Made by a program: the position numbers and the translations under genes. From assembly GCA_025929425.1 (NCBI GenBank), contig JAICME010000014.1, forward strand, positions 1 to 36,095: a stretch of 36,095 nt of DNA, written 5' to 3'. Below the pieces are notes generated by a model. That model ran no database searches, was not told the DNA's origin, and saw nothing but the letters and a program-made list of their open reading frames with translations. This stretch comes from Thermoleophilia bacterium (GTDB lineage: Bacteria; Actinomycetota; Thermoleophilia; Gaiellales; Gaiellaceae). This document shows positions 18,215 to 25,881 of the stretch, piece after piece (within the stretch, counting starts at the first letter, position 1; each line of letters opens with the position of its first letter).

Positions 18215-18682
18215 ATGTTCAAGACGATCGTCTGGGCCACCGACGGCTCGGAGCTCGCCGACGGCGCGCTCGAGCACGTGCGCGAGCTGGCCCGGCTTCA
18301 CAACTCGCGGATCGTCGCAGTCCATGCCAACGAGCTTCTCCAGGGCCGGGCGGGAGGATCTCCGGTCTTCGCGGACGAGCCCGATCTGGAGAAGAAGATC
18401 GGGAAGCAGGTCGAGGAGCTGCGCACCGTCGGGATCGACGCGAGGCTCGTGATCCGTACGGGCACCAAGGACGTCGCGAAGCTCATCGCGGACGCAGCGG
18501 ACGAGGTCGACGCCGACCTGATCGTGGTTGCCACCCACGGCCACGGCGGCATCGCCGCGGCGATCATCGGCAGCGTCGCCCGCGCGCTCACCCACACGGC
18601 TGGACGGCCTGTCCTCGTGGTTCCGCCGTCGAAGGGGACCAAGGCGCCGGCCGCCAAGGACGAGCGCCTCGTCACGGTCTGA
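18215..18682 (+). CDS. Universal stress protein (UspA family)
   Basis: 155 aa single Usp domain. It opens MFKTIVWATDGSELADGALE, has RIVAVHANELLQG and ends with the ATP-binding type motif THGHGGIAAAIIGSVARAL (G-x2-G-x9-G-S pattern) and GRPVLVVPPS, so it is of the nucleotide-binding UspA class. A strong Shine-Dalgarno (AAGGAAAGG) lies about 12 bases before the ATG. It diverges from the ABC transporter operon across 113 bases and is followed by a strong hairpin. Usp proteins respond to starvation and redox stress; the trigger here is not visible. Confidence 0.93.
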   Translation: MFKTIVWATDGSELADGALEHVRELARLHNSRIVAVHANELLQGRAGGSPVFADEPDLEKKIGKQVEELRTVGIDARLVIRTGTKDVAKLIADAADEVDADLIVVATHGHGGIAAAIIGSVARALTHTAGRPVLVVPPSKGTKAPAAKDERLVTV

Positions 18683-18689
18683 GCGGATT

Positions 18690-18726
18690 TCACGGTGGAC
18701 GGGCGCCCGCCGCCCGCCCACCGTGA
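18690..18726. terminator. Hairpin between convergent usp and permease genes
   Basis: TCACGGTGG (18690-18698) pairs with CCACCGTGA (18718-18726), and GGGCG/CGCCC (18701-18705/18711-18715) extends the stem with a 5-base loop, giving a nearly continuous GC-rich stem of about 15 bp. It lies 8 bases from both stop codons of the convergent genes and can work in both directions. There is no U-tract, as is common for actinobacterial terminators. Confidence 0.7.
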
Positions 18727-18734
18727 CACGAGTG

Positions 18735-20327
18735 CTACGCCTGGCCCGCGGGCGAGGACACCGGGGTGCCCGGCGACTCGAAGCCGGCCTCGATCCGTGC
18801 GAGCTCCTCCTCGGTTCCCTGCCGGATCGGCCCCTTGAACCACTTGCGGCCGGACAGCAGGTACCAGCCGCCGAAGAGCAGGAACGCTCCGAAGACCGGC
18901 AGCGGCGTGTAGTTGAGGAGGTTCCAGTCGAAGTTCGACTTGAACGGAATGCCGCCCTGGAAAGCCGGCAGCAGGAACACGATGCAGATGAAGAAGATCC
19001 AGAGGATCGCCAGCCAGTCGATCCACTTGTAGTGCCTGCCGAGGCTCCAGGCTCCCCGCTCGAAGCTCTCGCCCGCACGCAGGCGCAGGATGATCGGCAG
19101 GACGAACGCGATGTAGAGCCCGATCACGGCCACCGCGGTCGAGGCTGCGTAGCCGACGTAGCCCCACCACAGCGCGGGCAGCGGCGTGATGAAGGCGAGA
19201 CATACGATCGCACCGACGGTGTAGACCGGCACGCGGTCACGCTTCGAGACCCTCCGCCAGAGCTGGTGCCCGGGGACGGCGCGGTCGCGCGAGAAGGCGA
19301 ACATCATCCGCGACGCCGAGGTGGTCGACGCGATGGTGCAGAACGTCTGTGCCACCACGGCGATGAGCAGCAGGAACTCCGCCCACTTGTTCCCCATCGA
19401 GTCCTGCCAGATGTGCTGGACGATGAACGTTCCGGTGTCGGACGGGCCGGCCCCCGGGATCGCGAACGTGACCGCGACCAGCAGGATGAAGCCGAAGATG
19501 ACCGAGACCACGACCGACATCACGATGCCCCACGCCGCTGCGAGAGACGCGTTCCGCGTTTCCTCGCTCATGTGTGCCGAGGCGTCGTAGCCCGTGATCG
19601 TGTACTGGGCCATCAGCAGGCCTGTCAGGAAGACGTAGATGAAGACGATCCCGTGCGTGCTCGTGCCGCTCAGGCCCGTGTTGTTCACCGTCTGCGTGAA
19701 CACGTAGCTCACCGACTGGTGATGGTCGGGCACGACGCCGAGGATCACGACGGCCACGAGCACACCGATCATGTGCCACCAGGCCGAGATCGTGTTCAGG
19801 AAAGCCGTGATCGAGATCTTGAACATGTTGATCAGGCCGGCACCGAGCATCAGCATCCCGTAGAGGAAGTAGATCCAGCCGTACGAGTTCGGGTAGTTCC
19901 AGAGCAGGTTGAAGAGGGAGGTCATGAAGATCGCGCACCCGAATCCGATCGCTGCGGTGACCGCGATCTGGCCGACCAGGTTGAACCAGCCGGTGAACCA
20001 GCCCCACGCCGGACTCCCCAGCTTGGACGACCAGAAGTAGAGGCCGCCGGCCGTCGGATACGTCGAGGCGATCTCACCGAGGGCGAGCGAGACGATGATG
20101 CAGAAGCCGCCGACGATCAGCCAGCCCCAGGTGATCGCGATCGGCCCACCCTGGTTGTAGGCAATCGCGTACGACGTCAGGCAGCCGGCGAGGATCGAGA
20201 TGATCGTGAACGAGATCGCGAAGTTCTGAAAGCCCCCCATCGACCGGAACAGCTCCTGGGCGTAGCCGAGCCGGTGAAGATGCGCGGTGTCGTCGTCGTG
20301 CACCGCGCCGGGCGCTGCTGAGCTCAC
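18735..20327 (-). CDS. APC-superfamily amino acid/amine permease
   Basis: 530 aa, about 12 membrane segments. The N-terminus HLHRLGYAQELFRSMGGFQNFAISFTIISILAGC is typical of the amino-acid/choline (ACT/UGA4-like) branch; TM1 contains the family break, and EIASTYPTAGGLYFWSSKLG (residues about 85-104) is the conserved loop after TM2. Later segments include YDASAHMSEETRNAS, a strong family signature, and SRMMFAFSRDRAVPGH. GTG start 20327 follows AGGAGG. It likely imports the amine or amino acid processed by the divergent gamma-glutamyl pathway genes; the exact substrate is unknown (GABA, polyamine-type amine or ethanolamine are candidates). Confidence 0.9.
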   Translation of the reverse strand: MSSAAPGAVHDDDTAHLHRLGYAQELFRSMGGFQNFAISFTIISILAGCLTSYAIAYNQGGPIAITWGWLIVGGFCIIVSLALGEIASTYPTAGGLYFWSSKLGSPAWGWFTGWFNLVGQIAVTAAIGFGCAIFMTSLFNLLWNYPNSYGWIYFLYGMLMLGAGLINMFKISITAFLNTISAWWHMIGVLVAVVILGVVPDHHQSVSYVFTQTVNNTGLSGTSTHGIVFIYVFLTGLLMAQYTITGYDASAHMSEETRNASLAAAWGIVMSVVVSVIFGFILLVAVTFAIPGAGPSDTGTFIVQHIWQDSMGNKWAEFLLLIAVVAQTFCTIASTTSASRMMFAFSRDRAVPGHQLWRRVSKRDRVPVYTVGAIVCLAFITPLPALWWGYVGYAASTAVAVIGLYIAFVLPIILRLRAGESFERGAWSLGRHYKWIDWLAILWIFFICIVFLLPAFQGGIPFKSNFDWNLLNYTPLPVFGAFLLFGGWYLLSGRKWFKGPIRQGTEEELARIEAGFESPGTPVSSPAGQA

Positions 20328-20351
20328 GTGTCCGCCTCCTTAGATTGTCGT

Positions 20352-20365
20352 GCTTCGCGCGAAGC
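20352..20365. promoter_or_regulatory. Operator-like perfect palindrome
   Basis: GCTTCGCGCGAAGC is a perfect 14-bp palindrome in the divergent region between permease and ligase genes. It overlaps the -10 and likely start-site region of the predicted permease promoter, a position that suits repression. Confidence 0.5.
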
Positions 20366-20390
20366 TAACGCGATGTGGCGGACGTTGCAA
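20362..20390 (-). promoter_or_regulatory. Predicted promoter of the permease gene
   Basis: Reading the minus strand, TTGCAA (20390-20385), a 17-base spacer and TAGCTT (20367-20362) form a good sigma-70-type promoter. About 20 bases further is AGGAGG and the GTG start at 20327. The -35 hexamer is itself palindromic and is shared with the opposite promoter. Confidence 0.5.
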
Positions 20391-20411
20391 CCAGGGCGAC
20401 CGGTGTAGTGT
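20385..20411 (+). promoter_or_regulatory. Predicted promoter of the ligase operon, leaderless
   Basis: TTGCAA (20385-20390) and TAGTGT (20406-20411) are separated by 15 bases; the hexamer shifted one base left (GTTGCA) gives 16. The ATG at 20420 lies 9 bases past the -10 end and has no Shine-Dalgarno, which suggests a leaderless transcript. Confidence 0.4.
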
Positions 20412-20419
20412 CGGCAGCG

Positions 20420-21754
20420 ATGCCGACCCTGGAGGAACTGCGGGAAGACGTCGCCGCAGGCGTAGTCGAGACGGTCATCGCCTGCTTCACCGACATGCAG
20501 GGCCGCCTGATGGGGAAACGGCTCGACGCCGAGTTCTTCCTCTCGGAGAACGAAGCGGGCCACCCGGGCGAGGGCTGCAACTACCTGCTCGCTCTCGAGA
20601 TGGAGATGGATCCGGTCCCGGGGTACGCGATCGCGAGCTGGGAGCGCGGCTACGGAGACTTCGGATTGCGTGCCGACCTGTCGACGCTGCGTCGGATCCC
20701 GTGGCACGAGGCGACCGTGATGGTGCAGTGCGACGTCGAGTGGCACGACGGGACGCCGGTCGGGCCGTCGCCGCGTCAGGTGCTCAAGGCGCAGATCGAG
20801 AAGGCGCGGGCGGCGGGCTTCGACCCGATGTTCGGCTCGGAGCTCGAGTTCTTCCTCTTCCGCGAGAGCTACGCCGAAGCGCACGCGAAGCACTACCACC
20901 ACCTCACGCCGTCGGTGCCGTACATCCTCGACTACCACATCCTCGCGGCGAGCTTCGACGAACCCTTCCTGCGCCGGATCCGGACGTCGATGAAGACCGC
21001 CGGGATGATCGTGGAGTCCTCGAAGGGTGAGGCCTGGGCGGGCCAGCACGAGATCAACTTCCGCTTCCGCGACGCGCTGCGCGCGGCCGACGACCACGTC
21101 GTCTACAAGACCGGGGTCAAGGAGATCGCCTTTCAGGAGGGCTGCTCCGTCACCTTCATGGCGAAGCCCCACCACGACTGGGTCGGCTCCTCCTGCCACA
21201 TCCACTCCTCGCTCTGGCAGGACGGCTCCAACGCGTTCGCCGGGGAGTCCGAGTTGTTCAAGCACTACCTCGCCGGCCAGATCGCCTGCCTCGCAGACCT
21301 TGCGGTCTTCGTCGCGCCCACGGTCAACTCGTACAAGCGCTTCTCGGCCGGGAGCTGGGCGCCGACCACGCTCGCGTGGGGCTACGACAACCGCACCTGC
21401 GGGTTCCGCGTCGTCGGGCATGGCTCGTCGTGCCGTCCCGAGACGCGGATCCCCGGCGCCGACGCGAACCCGTACCTCGCGTTCGCCGCGCTGCTCGCGG
21501 CGGGCCTCTACGGCATCGAGCACGAGCTCGAGCTGGGCCCGGCGCTCGAGGGCAACGCGTACACCTCCGACGCCGAGCGCTTCCCGCATGCGCTGCGCGA
21601 GGCGATCGCGCGCCTCGAGTCGAGCACCGTCGCGCGCGAGCTGCTCGGCGACGAGGTGATCGACCACTACCTCAACTACGCGCGCACCGAGCAGGAGGTC
21701 TTCGACAAGACCGTGACCGGCTACGAGCGGGAGCGCATGTTCGAACGTGGATAG
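20420..21754 (+). CDS. Glutamine synthetase-family gamma-glutamyl ligase (PuuA/GlnA3/GlnA4-like)
   Basis: 444 aa with the GS catalytic layout: CFTDMQGRLMGKRL near the start, GSELEFFLFRESY (metal-binding E region), GQHEINFRFRDAL (Glu-x-Asn motif), FMAKPHHDWVGSSCHIHSSLW (K-P and catalytic His), TVNSYKRFSAGSWAPTTLAWGYDNRT (nucleotide/ammonia loop) and RPETRIPGADANPYLAFAALLAAG. It lacks the adenylylation-type C-terminus of housekeeping GlnA. With a PuuD-like hydrolase and an ALDH next to it, it probably ligates glutamate to an amine (polyamine, ethanolamine or another). The ATG at 20420 is preferred; the frame also extends to 20375 through the predicted promoter. Confidence 0.88.
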   Translation: MPTLEELREDVAAGVVETVIACFTDMQGRLMGKRLDAEFFLSENEAGHPGEGCNYLLALEMEMDPVPGYAIASWERGYGDFGLRADLSTLRRIPWHEATVMVQCDVEWHDGTPVGPSPRQVLKAQIEKARAAGFDPMFGSELEFFLFRESYAEAHAKHYHHLTPSVPYILDYHILAASFDEPFLRRIRTSMKTAGMIVESSKGEAWAGQHEINFRFRDALRAADDHVVYKTGVKEIAFQEGCSVTFMAKPHHDWVGSSCHIHSSLWQDGSNAFAGESELFKHYLAGQIACLADLAVFVAPTVNSYKRFSAGSWAPTTLAWGYDNRTCGFRVVGHGSSCRPETRIPGADANPYLAFAALLAAGLYGIEHELELGPALEGNAYTSDAERFPHALREAIARLESSTVARELLGDEVIDHYLNYARTEQEVFDKTVTGYERERMFERG

Positions 21755-21823
21755 GTGGTGCGTCCGGCCATGAATCCCGGCCTCTGGCCCGCGATCGCAC
21801 GGCGCGCTGCCGCGTCCTCAGTC

Positions 21824-21850
21824 GCGCCGATAGAACACCGCTATCGGCGC
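21824..21850. repeat. Perfect inverted repeat between ligase and hydrolase genes
   Basis: GCGCCGATAG and CTATCGGCGC form a perfect 10-bp stem with a 7-base loop inside the 146-base gap between 21754 and 21901. It could be a terminator or attenuator limiting readthrough, or an operator. No U-tract follows. The rest of the gap shows nothing else I can identify. Confidence 0.55.
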
Positions 21851-21900
21851 TCCCTGTGTCCTTGCATCGCTTGGCGCTCGCGACCCAGACATCCACGCTC

Positions 21901-22626
21901 ATGACCGGACGCACCACCAGACCGATAGTCGGGATCACGAGCTACGTCGAGGAGGCAGCCTGGGGTGCCTGGCACCTCGAGGCTGCGCTGATCCCGCAGA
22001 TGTACGTCGAGGCGATCGAACGAGCGGGCGGCCGGGCGCTCGTCGTACCGCCGAGCGAGGACGGGGTCGAGGAGACGCTCGACGCGCTCGACGCGCTGCT
22101 GCTCTCGGGCGGCGCCGACCTCGATCCCGCCGGGTACGACGCCGAGGCGCACCCTGCGACGAACAACGTCCGCCCCGCGCGGGACCGGGCCGAGCTTGCG
22201 CTGCTCGAGGGCGCTCTCGCCCGGGACATGCCGGTACTCGCCGTGTGTCGCGGTTCGCAGATCCTCAACGTCGCGCGCGGCGGAGACCTCGTGCAGCATC
22301 TGCCCGAGGTGGTCGGCGACGAGCGCCACAGGGAGACGCCGGGCGTCTTCTCCGAGCATCCCGTCCGTATCGAGGACGACTCGCGCCTCGGCGCGCTGAT
22401 CCCGGCCCACGGTCCCGTGATGTCGAGCCACCATCAGGGGTTCGGGCGGATCGGCGAAGGTCTGCGCGAGGTCGCCTGGGCCGACGACGGGACGGTCGAA
22501 GGGCTGGAGGATCCGAGCCACCAGTTCGCGCTGGGCGTCCTCTGGCACCCGGAGGCCGGCGAGGACGCACGCCTGTTCGAGGCGCTCGTCGCCGAGGCGC
22601 GCAGCTACCGGGAGAAGCGCCGATGA
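21901..22626 (+). CDS. Class I glutamine-amidotransferase-like gamma-glutamyl hydrolase (PuuD family)
   Basis: 241 aa, peptidase C26 family as in gamma-glutamyl-GABA hydrolase. The nucleophile is C116 in LAVCRGSQILNVARGG, and the catalytic His/Glu are H216 and E218 in LWHPEA; LLLSGGADLDPAGYDAEAH is the conserved strand-loop after the first domain. It would remove the gamma-glutamyl group after the amine carbon chain has been oxidised. The ATG at 21901 has no clear Shine-Dalgarno. Its stop overlaps the ALDH start (ATGA). The order relative to the ligase fits a Puu-like pathway. Confidence 0.9.
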   Translation: MTGRTTRPIVGITSYVEEAAWGAWHLEAALIPQMYVEAIERAGGRALVVPPSEDGVEETLDALDALLLSGGADLDPAGYDAEAHPATNNVRPARDRAELALLEGALARDMPVLAVCRGSQILNVARGGDLVQHLPEVVGDERHRETPGVFSEHPVRIEDDSRLGALIPAHGPVMSSHHQGFGRIGEGLREVAWADDGTVEGLEDPSHQFALGVLWHPEAGEDARLFEALVAEARSYREKRR

Positions 22627-23972
22627 CGGCCATCCTCAATCCGGCCACCGAGGAGACGATCGCCGAGATCGCGCCGGCGAGTGCCGAGGAGACCGACGCC
22701 GCCGTCGCCCGCGCGAAGAAAGCGTTTCCGGCCTGGCGCGCCGTCGCCCCGGGTGACCGCGCGCGGCTCCTGCGCCGCCTCGCGACACTCGTCGAGGAGC
22801 ACGGCGAGGAGCTCGCACGGCTCGAGTCGCGCAACGTCGGCAAGCCGATCTCGGGCGCGCGCGGCGAGGTCGGCATGGTCGCGCAGGTCTTCCACTACTA
22901 CGCCGGCGCCGTCGACAAGCACTTCGGCGAGACGATCCCGGTCGCGGGCGGCATCGACCTGACGCTCCGCGAGCCGCTCGGCGTCGTCGGCCTCATCGTC
23001 CCGTGGAACTTCCCGCTCAACATCTCCTCGTGGAAGCTCGGGCCGGCGCTCGCGTGCGGCAACACCGTCGTCCTCAAGCCGGCCGAGCTGACGCCGCTCA
23101 CGGCCCTTCGCCTCGGCGAGCTCGCGCTCGAGGCCGGGATCCCCGAGGGCGTCGTCAACATCCTCCCCGGCAAGGGCTCGGTCGTCGGCACGCGACTCGT
23201 CGAACATCCGGACGTCGCCAAGATCGGCTTCACCGGCTCGACCGAGGTCGGCCAGGAGGTGATGCGCGGCGCCGCGGGCACGATCAAGCGGGTCACGCTC
23301 GAGCTCGGCGGCAAGTCGGCCAACGTCGTCTTTGCCGACGCCGACCTCGAGAAGGCAGCGGCCGCCGCGCCGTACGCCGTCTTCGACAACGCCGGCCAGG
23401 ACTGCTGCGCGCGATCGCGGATCCTCGTCGAGGCGAGCGCCTACGACCGCTTCGCCGAGCTCCTCGTCGAGGCGACGCGCGGGGTGGAGGTCGGCGATCC
23501 CGAGGACGACTCGACCGAGATGGGCCCTCTCGTCTCGGCGGCCCACCGCGAAACGGTGGCGAGCTTCGTCGACGGCGACCCGTTCTTCCGCGGCGACGCA
23601 CCGGACGGCAAGGGCTTCTGGTACCCGGCGACGCTCGTCGAGGCGCGACCGGAGGATCGGATCGCGCGCGACGAGGTCTTCGGCCCGGTCGCCGCCCTGA
23701 TCCCCTTCGCCGACGAGGCCGAGGCGATCCGGATCGCGAACGACTCCGACTACGGCCTCTCGGGCTCGATCTGGACGGAGAACGGCGGTCGCGCGCTGCG
23801 CGTCGCGCGAGCCATCGACACGGGCGTTCTCTCGATCAACTCGAACTCGTCGGTGCGGGTCTCGACGCCGTTCGGCGGCTTCAAGCGCAGCGGCTTCGGC
23901 CGCGAGCTCGGCATGCACGGCCTCGCCGGCTACAGCGAGCTCAAGAACGTCTACTACGCAACGGAGGACTAG
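22623..23972 (+). CDS. Aldehyde dehydrogenase (PuuC/GabD-like), shortened
   Basis: 449 aa, about 30 residues below the usual ALDH size. The catalytic triad is intact: N129 in VPWNFP, E227 in LELGGKS and C261 in NAGQDCCARSR (two adjacent Cys). The missing part is around residue 320, where HRETVASFVDGDPFFRGDA runs straight into GKGFWYPATL, so the helix and loop before the PTxL-type strand are trimmed. It overlaps PuuD by ATGA and is followed immediately by the SDR gene. It likely oxidises the gamma-glutamylated or free aldehyde of the amine pathway. Confidence 0.9.
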   Translation: MTAILNPATEETIAEIAPASAEETDAAVARAKKAFPAWRAVAPGDRARLLRRLATLVEEHGEELARLESRNVGKPISGARGEVGMVAQVFHYYAGAVDKHFGETIPVAGGIDLTLREPLGVVGLIVPWNFPLNISSWKLGPALACGNTVVLKPAELTPLTALRLGELALEAGIPEGVVNILPGKGSVVGTRLVEHPDVAKIGFTGSTEVGQEVMRGAAGTIKRVTLELGGKSANVVFADADLEKAAAAAPYAVFDNAGQDCCARSRILVEASAYDRFAELLVEATRGVEVGDPEDDSTEMGPLVSAAHRETVASFVDGDPFFRGDAPDGKGFWYPATLVEARPEDRIARDEVFGPVAALIPFADEAEAIRIANDSDYGLSGSIWTENGGRALRVARAIDTGVLSINSNSSVRVSTPFGGFKRSGFGRELGMHGLAGYSELKNVYYATED

Positions 23973-24740
23973 ATGGCCGGACGGCTCGAGGGCAAGGTCT
24001 GCGTGATCACCGGCGCCGGCGGAGGCATGGGAGCCGACGCCGCGATCCGCTTCACGGAGGAGGGCGCGAAGATCGTCGTCGCCGACGTCGACCCCGCCGC
24101 AGCGGAGAAGGTCGCGGGCGAGGTGGACGGCCTCCCCGTGCAGGTCGACGTCGCCGACGAGAGCTCGGTCGAGGCGATGTACGCGGCGGCGGCCGAGCAC
24201 TTCGGCGGCATCGACGTCCTCTACAACAACGCAGGCATCTCCCCCGCCGACGACGACTCGATCCTCGACACGGACCTCGAGGCGTGGGAGCGTGTACAGG
24301 CCGTGAACACGCGCGGCGTCTACCTCTGCTGCAAGCACGGCATCCCGCATCTGCTCGAGCGCGGCGGCGGCTCGGTGATCAACGTCGCCTCCTTCGTCGC
24401 GCTCGTCGGCGCGGCGACCTCGCAGATCTCGTACACCGCGTCGAAGGGCGCCGTCCTCTCGCTGAGCAAGGAGCTCGGTGTCCAGTTCGCGCGGCAAGGG
24501 GTGCGCGTCAACGCCCTCTGCCCCGGCCCCGTCGAGACGCCGCTGTTGCTGCGGATCTGGAGCGAGACCCCGGGGGCGGCCGAGCGCCGCCTCGTGCACG
24601 TCCCGATGGGCCGGATGGCGAAGCCGCGGGAGATCGTCAACGCCGCGCTCTTCCTCGCGAGCGACGAGTCGAGCTACGTGAACGCGGCGACGTTCGTCGT
24701 CGACGGCGGCCTCACCGCCGCCTACGTCACCCCCGAGTAG
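23973..24740 (+). CDS. Short-chain dehydrogenase/reductase (classical SDR)
   Basis: 255 aa classical SDR. Cofactor motif VITGAGGGMGADAA (TGxxxGxG at 13-20), NNAG at 85-88, catalytic S140, Y154 and K158 (YTASK), and the C-terminal LCPGPVETPLL plus SYVNAATFVVDGGL. Asp at the end of strand 2 (VVADVD) suggests NAD(H) preference. Its ATG follows the ALDH stop with no gap. Substrate unknown; it probably oxidises an alcohol in the same catabolic route. Confidence 0.9.
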   Translation: MAGRLEGKVCVITGAGGGMGADAAIRFTEEGAKIVVADVDPAAAEKVAGEVDGLPVQVDVADESSVEAMYAAAAEHFGGIDVLYNNAGISPADDDSILDTDLEAWERVQAVNTRGVYLCCKHGIPHLLERGGGSVINVASFVALVGAATSQISYTASKGAVLSLSKELGVQFARQGVRVNALCPGPVETPLLLRIWSETPGAAERRLVHVPMGRMAKPREIVNAALFLASDESSYVNAATFVVDGGLTAAYVTPE

Positions 24741-24742
24741 TC

Positions 24743-25627
24743 GTGCGCGTCGAGGAAGGGCGGATCCCGTTCCGCGGCCACGAGACGTGGTACCGCTCGG
24801 TCGGAGACGGGACGGGCGTGCCGCTCCTCTGCCTGCACGGCGGCCCCGGCTCCACGCACCTCGGCCTCACGTCGCTCGAGCAGCTCGGAGACGAGCGGCG
24901 CGTCGTCCTCTACGACCAGCTCGGATCGGGCAACTCGTCGAAGCCGTCCGATCCGTCGCTCTGGACCGTCGAGCTCTTCCTCGCGGAGCTTGCGAACCTC
25001 CGAGACGCGCTCGGGCTCGAGCAGGTGCACCTGCTCGGACACTCGTGGGGCGGCATGCTCGCGCAGGAGTACGCGCTCACGCAGCCCCGAGGACTCGTCT
25101 GCCTCGTCCTCTCGTCGTCGCTGTCGAGCGCCGCGCGCTGGCGCGAGGAGTCGCTTCGCCTGCGCGCTGCGTTGCCCTCCGAGATTCGGGAGCCGCTCGA
25201 CGCGCACGAAGCCGCGGGCACGACGGACGACCCGGAGTACGAACGCGCGATCTTGGGGTTCCTCCATCGCCACCTCTGCCGGCTCGACCCGTGGCCGCCG
25301 CTCGTCGAGGAAGCGCTGCGCTCGACCAACCTCGAGGTCTACAACACCATGTGGGGGCCGAGCGAGACTCACCCGACCGGAGTGCTCGCCGGCTGGGACG
25401 TGACGGCACGGCTCGGCGAGATCCACGTACCCGCGCTGGTGTTGTGCGGGCGGCACGACGAGGCAACGCCGCTCCAGGCCGCGACGATGGCGCAGGCCTT
25501 GCCGGACGCCGAGCTCGTGATCTTCGAGGAGAGCGCGCACATGGCCCCGGTCGAGGAGACGGAGCGCTACCTCGCGACCGTCCGGGCCTTTCTGATGTGC
25601 ATCGATTCGAGGCAGGCCGATCTATAG
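24743..25627 (+). CDS. Alpha/beta hydrolase, proline iminopeptidase-like (S33)
   Basis: 294 aa. The oxyanion HGGPGSTHLGL (about 32-42), YDQLGSGNSSKP (59-68), nucleophile S101 in LLGHSWGGMLAQEYAL, the acid in LCGRHDEATP (about residue 236) and H in EESAHMAPVEETERY complete the catalytic triad. This is the PIP / L-amino-acid amidase branch. Start GTG 24743 is two bases after the SDR stop. It ends the gamma-glutamyl operon; an aminopeptidase or amidase there could release an amide or dipeptide substrate. Role is inferred. Confidence 0.88.
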   Translation: MRVEEGRIPFRGHETWYRSVGDGTGVPLLCLHGGPGSTHLGLTSLEQLGDERRVVLYDQLGSGNSSKPSDPSLWTVELFLAELANLRDALGLEQVHLLGHSWGGMLAQEYALTQPRGLVCLVLSSSLSSAARWREESLRLRAALPSEIREPLDAHEAAGTTDDPEYERAILGFLHRHLCRLDPWPPLVEEALRSTNLEVYNTMWGPSETHPTGVLAGWDVTARLGEIHVPALVLCGRHDEATPLQAATMAQALPDAELVIFEESAHMAPVEETERYLATVRAFLMCIDSRQADL

Positions 25628-25628
25628 A

Positions 25629-25781
25629 CCGGTGGCAGCCACCATCACAAAACGGTGACGCCTCTGGGGCGTAATCGTCGAAGCTATCTGGCCCGATCTC
25701 GCGGTCTGCCGCCAAGAGGACGCCAGAAGGACTGCAGGACGTTACGAAGACGTGCAGCAGACGTGCAGTGGCTGCCACCGG
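25629..25781. repeat. Paired inverted repeats in the gap before the CHRD gene
   Basis: CCGGTGGCAGCCAC (25629-25642) and its exact reverse complement GTGGCTGCCACCGG (25768-25781) bracket 125 bases; one mismatch extends the match to about 17 bp. Each copy is also a small dyad (GTGGC-A/T-GCCAC). They could be ends of a tiny non-coding element or two sites for one regulator. The 254-base gap from 25628 to 25881 holds no gene; the short direct repeat GACGTGCAG (25750 and 25760 area) is also inside. Confidence 0.55.
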
Positions 25782-25881
25782 CCTCTCGATTTAAGGAACC
25801 CGTAAGGCATCGCTAACGCGGGGGCAATCCGCCCGGCCGATCCTTCGATCCAACGGAGTCCTCGGGTCGAAAGGAGTACTG

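Noticed and set aside
18528-20321. 597-codon plus-strand open frame opposite the permease
   Set aside because: Arg/Asp/Glu-rich, no domain pattern, exactly antisense to a well-recognised APC permease; a GC-bias shadow.
22605-24599. 664-codon minus-strand frame opposite ALDH and SDR genes
   Set aside because: Low-complexity charged composition and no family match, while the plus strand has complete catalytic motifs.
25629-25781. Insertion sequence ends
   Set aside because: No transposase frame lies between the inverted repeats and no target duplication is seen, so it is listed only as a repeat.
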